NCBI GenBank assembly: GCA_021464415.1
Contig: CM038468.1
Location: 35,576,969 to 35,640,968 of the forward strand
DNA: 64,000 nucleotides
Direction: 5' to 3'
DNA from: Lonicera japonica
Taxonomy: Eukaryota > Streptophyta > Magnoliopsida > Dipsacales > Caprifoliaceae
In this document: one piece after another, positions 58,519-64,000 of the stretch
Layout: each line of letters opens with the position of its first letter
Position numbering within the stretch: position 1 is the first letter of the stretch
Notes under the pieces: model-generated
What the model was told of the DNA's origin: nothing
Database searches by the model: none
Seen by the model: only the letters and a program-made list of their open reading frames with translations
Program-made: the position numbers and the translations under genes

Positions 58519-60330
58519 CTAAACCTCTCTTGGTCTACCATCACCCGTAAGAAGATTCGCCATCATTGACGATACTAGATCCCGTATCCGCGCTTCCATC
58601 ACCTTATCGTTTACTTTCTGTCGCGCCTCAAGCTCCGCGATCCGTGCCGCCATCTGGAGGTTTATCTGCACTGGCTCCATGGGACCTCTCTTCTTCGGCT
58701 CCTTGACGACAGAGCTCCCAAAGCCTCGGATCCTAATCCCTCTCAAAGAACCGATCTCACTCTCTATGATACGGATCTCTTCATCAAGAGAGAGCTGGAT
58801 CGTGCACTTGGATCCTTCCTCGGTGGCGGGCCGATCAGCCATTATCTTCGCCATGGCCTCATCAGTGGCGGCTATCACTCTCGCTTGCAAATAACAATAA
58901 TATATAAGTAAAATGTACAAGTTAAAAAACCAGTGTTAAAATTGAAATTATAATCCAAATCGAAATAATTAAACTCAATATCAAACAAAATTCATAAATA
59001 AACCTCATGAAAATAACAGTTAACATCTCTTCACAGTTTATTGCAATATAAGAAAACATTTATAATTAACAAAACTAAAACAAAGTAAACAAACCAAACT
59101 AAGCTTCAATGCATCTACGAATTACACGTCTCTAGTCAGTAGCTATAACTCATGCTTGTGTATATTCAAACCAAACAAAACACGTGTGTGTGCATATTCA
59201 ATCTCATGCTTAGGGGTGTTTTCGATTTCGGTCGGGGTAGAGATTGGGGTACCCCAAACCCTCCCTAAATTTTATAGTTCGGTTTCGATTTTCGGTTGGT
59301 TTTCTAGTAGTGAAAAGAAATAAATCATTATACAACTCGAAGGTAATTTTATGAACTTAATTAGTTTTGTATATATATATAATTACATACACAATTACAC
59401 ACTAAGGGGCTAGATCTGGTACATTATCTTTTTTCTTCTAAATTGATACATACAAAAGTAAAGTGTACATATATAGATAAAGTAAGCATAACTAAATAAT
59501 AGGAAAAAGTAAAGTTTGAAAGTTTTTACCGTTCCCTCGGGATCGGTGGCCGAATAGGCGTCCATATAGGCTTCCAAGTGAGGGGGCACTTTGCCATTAG
59601 TCCTTTGCTTCTTCGCCAAGTGAGCGAACGAAACGTTCCCAGCGGTGTGGTCCTTCTTCTTCTCAGACTTCCGGGCCTCAGACATTTTCGCCCCCTTTTC
59701 CTGCAAGATACATATAAGTTAAGTACACATATAAGTTAAAATCAAATCCTAACAATTGTAAGTTTAATTCAATTCAATAAAACATAAGAAAATACCTTAT
59801 TGGACTGAGAGTTGAAGTGGGCGCAGAGGGACTCCCACTGTTCTGGGCGATGGGCGAACTCGATCAGAACGGGACCGTCCTTGTCTTTATCCCACTCTTG
59901 CTTGCAGTCGTGCTTTCATTGTTCGAAATCATCCGGCAGTCTTCGTTTCGATCCACTCAATGAGATTATCATCATTAGGATCAATGATATAACTTCTCCT
60001 ACAAAACAAAACAACATAAACATTAGTCTAAATCAAAAAATAATAAGTAAGAAAAAAAATGTTAACAAGAATGTCCGTAAAATAAAGTGTACTTATGATA
60101 AGTAGTCAAAAACTATCATTCTCGACTCCACAGGCATGTCCCTTTAGTTAAGGTACGTCATCGGGAATCGGTCCCTGACGCATGATCCAATGTCCAACAC
60201 CACCCTCCCCTCAAGGTCTTGATTAGGAATCCCCCGCACCTCTGGGTCATAGATGAGCACCGACCTCCCTAGGGAACGAACAATTGACGCCATCTTCTTT
60301 CCCGTAACAACACCTCTATTATTCTTCTTA
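58519..60330 (-). pseudogene. Plant Transposase_24 (Ptta/En/Spm) type protein of the CACTA element
   Basis: Four exon-like blocks on the minus strand. Block 1, about 60,330-60,094, reads GRSVLIYDPEVRGIPNQDLE, VVLDIGSCVRDRFPMTYLN, a stop, and RDMPVESRMIVFDYLS. Block 2, 59,998-59,796, reads RLPDDFEQ, a stop, KHDCKQEWDKDKDGPVLIEF and PEQWESLCAHFNSQSNK, with a frame change upstream. Block 3, 59,700-59,530, reads RKSEKKKDHTAGNVSFAHLA and PPHLEAYMDAYSATDPEGT; the DHTAG block is typical of the family. Block 4, 58,883-58,519, reads ARVIAATDEAMAKIMADRP followed by a basic and helical C-terminus (MAARIAELEARQKVNDKVME). Splice sites fit: gtaaaaa after block 3, ttgcag before block 3, gtattt after block 2, tttgtag before block 2 and tttgcaag before block 4. 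The stops in blocks 1 and 2 both fall where Trp is usual. The protein is probably DNA-binding or accessory rather than catalytic. Confidence 0.75.
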
Positions 60331-60424
60331 TTGCCATCGTCTCCGGTGGTGGCCCCGCTCTGCGTACCTAATAAGATAACTACAAAGAAAATAAATTTTA
60401 AGTACTACATATGAAACGCAAAGG

Positions 60425-60965
60425 ATGTATCATATTTATTTACCATAGGAGACATACGGAGTATATATGTCGCCTAAGAGTCTTATTTTTTGCCTCCCTT
60501 TTTGGCGGACAAAATTTTTTGCCTCTTTTTTTCGTGGAAAATTCAAAATTTTTTTTAAAAACTCTTAGGCGACATACTAATTTTGTATGTCTTTTACGAT
60601 ATGTACATAGGAGACATACGTAGTATATATGTCGCTTAAGAGTTTTTATTTTTTGCCTCCTTTTCCTCGAGACAAAATTTTTTGCCTCCTTTTTTTTGGC
60701 AAAAAATTCGAATTTTTTTAAACACTCTTAGGCGACATACTAATTGTGTATGTCTCATAAAATAAGTACTATTTAGGAGACATAGGGAGTGTATATGTCG
60801 CCTAAATAAGTAATTAGGCAACATACTAAATTCAAGTCTCCTAAGTGAAACTATGAAGAGACATACATAATTATATGTGGCCTAAGGTATGTACATAGGA
60901 GACATACGAAATGTGTGTCTCCTAAGTGACTCACTAGGAGACATACGCAATAGGATATGTCGCCC
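60425..60965. repeat. Right subterminal repeat array of the CACTA element
   Basis: Repeats of aGGAGACATAcg...TATATGTCGCcTAAg. An imperfect direct duplication of about 190 bp is also present: ggagacatacggagtatatatgtcgcctaagagt... at 60,449 recurs at 60,609, with the intervening tttttgcctcc...ttttttggc text in both copies. It is the inverted counterpart of 57,530-58,145. Confidence 0.85.
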
Positions 60966-60989
60966 AAGACCCCAACTGGTGTAGTGGAG

Positions 60990-62570
60990 TAACATACACT
61001 CGCATGAGTAAAATTTATTGCAATGATAAATTTGTCCATCTTCTATCATACCAGAGCAAATTTGTCAATTAACTTTTGTTTATTGTGAATCAATGAATCA
61101 TGAATTTATCATATATATTAGCATACATGCCGTGGATATAATATATGCTCCGAAAAAAACACTTAAAATATGTAAATGATCAACAAAAATATCAATGATT
61201 AGCAGTTTAATCATGGAAATGTACGATCAAGTAGAACTTTTTACAAATAATTCAAAATGATTAAGGCTATATCAACTATTTTCTACTTCCTCTATTTCCG
61301 ATTAGTAGTCCTACCCTTTTTGAAATATTTGTCAAATTGATGGTCTTATTCCTTTTTAAGATATAATCAATATCTTAAAAAATTGAAACAAAAAATAGTT
61401 AATGTACTAAATCTTACAATAAAAAATAAATTTATTTATACTGCATGTTAATTAAATTAAAATTAGTATTCCTTTAAAAAAAATACCAAAATTAAAGTTC
61501 AACACTATTTTTGAGACAGATTATCAGTCCCCTATTGTTTATGTTACAATAATTGTTGCAGATGACGTAGGCTCACAAGATCGGTCTTTAATTGTTTTTA
61601 TAATCATTGGAATGTGTGACGACTTTAACAAATTCGTATAAAAAGGATCCAATTTGAAAATTTATATATATATATATATATATTTTGTTTAGGAGAGATA
61701 AATTTTAGTTCTCTAGCTCACATGCATCTTAGTATTCCCTGGAATTTGGGTTTTCAGCTCCATCGATATTATATTGTAATTGGACACGTAGAAAGCTAGG
61801 AAAGGAAAACTTTCAAATTCTACAATTTAACTTGACAAAAAAATAAAAAACAAAAAACAGCTGAATGATTAGGAAGAAGAATTGTAGCTAACATGCACGC
61901 ATTAACACGCAACAAGAAAACAATGATTTCGTGCTGCACAAGATAATAAACTTAGCCTGTTAATAGGCATTTCAAATAGATGGAAACTGTATTATTATGT
62001 ACAATTATTAACAAAAACGACAACAAAAGGATGACTTAAAACAAAAGCAACAATCATGAATGTAAATATATACACTATATTATAAGAGTACAACTACGAT
62101 GACTCTCCTTTAAATAGGGTGGTCATGACTTCTTAGAATAAAATTAACAAATTTTTACTTATATTATAAAGCTAAAAATTATTTTAAAACTGTTTTTCCT
62201 TTAAAGAGGGTACGGATCAACAAATTTCTACCAATATTAAAAAAATAAAAACTGTGTCAAAATTTTGAAATACCTATTTTACATTCAGCATGTATCATTT
62301 GATCATATTACAGTTTTGTTAAAACTTTTTCATTAAATCTTTTATAAGTGTACCACACACATTGGGTATTCAAATAGTCTAATATATATATATATATATA
62401 TGCATATTTAGTCAGAGAACTTAATCAACACGTACTAGAGGAGGGTGGTATCGTATTCAATTCAACTATCTTAAACTTATATACTTAACTGCTTAATTCA
62501 CGCAAATATATATATTTTGTCCTTTTGTTATTGCTAGCTGTGCCCCTCTTTCTGACCTTCTCTATGTGTA
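60990..62570. other. AT-rich sequence upstream of the DUF7722 gene
   Basis: No gene. It includes (TA)n tracts at 61,662-61,682 and 62,382-62,401. The last few hundred bases may contain regulatory sequence for the downstream gene, but I cannot point to specific sites other than the TATA box. Confidence 0.45.
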
Positions 62571-62574
62571 TGCC

Positions 62575-62586
62575 TATATATATAAA
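62575..62586 (+). promoter_or_regulatory. TATA box of the DUF7722 gene
   Basis: tatatatataaa lies 57 bp before the start codon, followed by a short leader ending in agaaaaagagagagATGG. The spacing fits a transcription start about 30 bp downstream and a 5' UTR of roughly 25-35 bases. Confidence 0.6.
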
Positions 62587-62642
62587 TGATGATTGAGTAC
62601 ATGTCTAAAATCAATCAGCTCCTCTAACAGAAAAAGAGAGAG

Positions 62643-62978
62643 ATGGGGTTGAGCAATTGGCTTCTTCATTCAGCATACTACATTATATTAATTGTTTTAG
62701 GTAGCAGCAACCCAATAATTGACAACTACAATAATAAAATGGAGGGGGGTAGTACCACAACTACTACTAGTAGTTCAGCAGGAGACAAAGGAAAAGGTGG
62801 AGAAGGGGGGTTTCAAATGCCTCTTCATTACCCTCGTTACAAGAAGCATGATTATGAGATGATGGAGGAATGGAAGATTGACTTGCTTCTTCACCAATAT
62901 GGCCTTACTTTTTGTGGTACCCTTCCCCAGAAAAGGGCTTATGCAATGGGAGCTTTCTTGTGGCCCAACCAACTTTGA
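62643..62978 (+). CDS. Small DUF7722-type plant protein
   Basis: A single-exon frame of 111 residues. The C-terminal half carries the plant-specific DUF7722 signature: FQMPLHYPRYKKHDYEMMEE, WKIDLLLHQYGLTFCGTL and KRAYAMGAFLWPNQL, ending right after the conserved FLWP. The N-terminus (NWLLHSAYYIILIVLGSSN) is hydrophobic and could be a signal anchor. A Thr/Ser/Gly-rich linker (residues 35-58) joins the two parts. Translation may instead start at Met33 (62,739), which would remove the hydrophobic segment. The first ATG is favoured by the TATA box and leader spacing. The molecular function of the family is not known to me. The coding region shows no stop, frameshift or odd composition and looks intact. 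Confidence 0.85.
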   Translation: MGLSNWLLHSAYYIILIVLGSSNPIIDNYNNKMEGGSTTTTTSSSAGDKGKGGEGGFQMPLHYPRYKKHDYEMMEEWKIDLLLHQYGLTFCGTLPQKRAYAMGAFLWPNQL

Positions 62979-63447
62979 TTTGATTCCTAGCTATAGGATT
63001 CATTCCTTTTGACCTTACTTTACTTTGTGGCGCCTGGCCCAGTTCGGTTCCTATGTGGACTAGTCCATACGAACTAGGACTTTTAACGATGATTTTCTGT
63101 GATAGATTATTGCAAAGATGTTTTTAGTTACAAAAAACTGTTGCTGTCCAATTTGTACGACCTGGTCCGCATAAGATCCTAGCGCGCTGTATATGTATTT
63201 ATATGCATATATGGTTGTTACGTATGTTGTGTTACACATCTATCTAGCTACCAGGTTGATGCATGTGTGTATATTATATGTCTATGTCGAATACTTAGAT
63301 TGTGATTAATCCATGAGATCAACCCCTTTCGGGTTGTGGTACATCTTCGGCCGGCCAATTATTTACTACTAGATCACATGCACATGCGATGCATGTGTTA
63401 TTTAGATATATCTATCTAGTTCAAATAAAATATAAAACAAAGATATT
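62979..63447. other. 3' flank of the DUF7722 gene
   Basis: Non-coding. It probably includes the 3' UTR and polyadenylation region; no single strong AATAAA is evident. Confidence 0.4.
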
Positions 63448-63512
63448 AAGTGATCTAGTTGTTAAGAAGTAGGTTACTTTGTCCAAGGATCGAACCCTTT
63501 TGCAAAATAAAA
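63448..63512 (+). repeat. Possible tRNA-derived SINE head (relic)
   Basis: TGATCTAGTTGTTAAGAAG resembles a pol III A box, and 27 bp later GGATCGAACCCTT resembles a B box (consensus GGTTCGANNCC). An A-rich aaaataaaaataaaaat tract follows. That order is typical of the 5' end of a plant SINE. There is no second copy in the window and no clear end. Confidence 0.35.
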
Positions 63513-64000
63513 ATAAAAATAAAAAAGAGAGACTACAATGGTAAAATAGGTAATTCAAAAGTTTAACACAAAACGGTTGAAATTCATCTTGGCTTTATAT
63601 AATAGTATAAATATTATTTATGATCTATTAGTTCTTTACGCTTCTTAACTTTTTTGAAACATATAGATGTTGGCATGCGTGATGATCAACGGCATTAATT
63701 CTTTGAATATATACAGCAACCAAGCCCTCCATCCATCTCAAAACAAAACAAAATATCTGCCATTAATTTGAACCTCAATTGATGAAAATAAATATGATAT
63801 ATCTGCTCGAACAATAATAAAAACTCCCCTGGCCAAAAATTCCGAAAATATATTAATGATGTTTAAGATTAGTATGGCATGAAAAGTATTCAAATATAAT
63901 ACGACCAAAATGTTCCTCACTGATCATGTGGATAACTCAACGAGTCGGTCTGAACCGGCAATGCAGTGACCAATCAACCAAAGGAGCTCGGTCCGGCCTT
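63513..64000. other. AT-rich end of the window
   Basis: No gene or repeat recognised; the open frame on the minus strand at 63,738-63,920 has no support. Confidence 0.45.

Larger units (their letters stand above)
57499..60986. mobile_element. CACTA (En/Spm, CMC) DNA transposon, 3488 bp
   Basis: Termini are CACTACATGAAAC at the left and GGTGTAGTG at the right, inverted over CACTACA. They are flanked by GAG at 57,496-57,498 and GAG at 60,987-60,989, the 3-bp duplication expected for CACTA. Long subterminal arrays of a 'gagacata / tatgtcgc' motif lie inside both ends. The only gene recognised is a decayed Transposase_24-type frame on the minus strand. No TNP2-like transposase is present, so the element is non-autonomous. 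Confidence 0.88.

Noticed and set aside
58679..58894. Plus-strand frame opposite the last Transposase_24 block
   Set aside because: Shadow of the minus-strand coding block, which has the recognisable sequence.

Overview
The window is nuclear DNA from a flowering plant, most likely a eudicot. It is AT-rich and gene-poor, has GT-AG introns, and is dominated by LTR retrotransposons, solo LTRs, MITE-like elements and one CACTA transposon. I can support only two host protein-coding genes: an F-box/LRR gene of the Arabidopsis At3g48880 type (20.67-21.66 kb) and a small DUF7722-type gene (62.64-62.98 kb). Everything else with coding similarity is transposon-derived and broken.

Layout. 0.4-4.25 kb: a 3.8-kb solo-LTR-like element with a 5-bp target duplication and an internal minisatellite. 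5.0-5.3 kb: a Ty1/copia RNase H relic. 6.8-12.5 kb: two related LTR-like segments in opposite orientation around a non-coding spacer that carries an array of short palindromes. 12.5-18.9 kb: MITE-like inverted repeats, local duplications, a palindromic minisatellite and a long (TAA)n tract. 20.7-21.7 kb: the F-box gene.

23.04-34.53 kb: a complete but decayed Ty3/gypsy element on the minus strand. It has 849-bp LTRs, gag, protease, RT, RNase H and integrase. A spliced open reading frame on the opposite strand sits near its 3' end, as in Tat/Retand-type elements. 34.57-49.70 kb: a composite Ty1/copia insertion bounded by a perfect 5-bp target duplication (ATAGT) and sitting inside another copy of the gypsy LTR. 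Its first part is an LTR-gag-protease unit whose integrase/RT region is replaced by an antisense LOB-domain (LBD) pseudogene. Its second part is a tandem array of about 1.57-kb units made of a related LTR plus a gag zinc-knuckle fragment plus a polypurine tract. The last 4.7 kb of this insertion is peppered with dozens of short insertions whose origin is unclear; an assembly or polishing artefact has to be excluded.

49.97-64.0 kb: mostly non-coding sequence with a second solo LTR (52.99-54.87 kb, near-perfect target duplication), a 3.5-kb CACTA element (57.50-60.99 kb, GAG duplication) carrying only a decayed plant Transposase_24-type gene, and the DUF7722 gene with a clear TATA box.

There is no evidence that the genes act together in a pathway. 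The window is best read as nested transposon layers around two isolated host genes. The points most worth a second look are the captured LBD gene, the retroelement-derived tandem array, the interleaved-insertion tract and the heterologous LTRs bracketed by one target duplication.
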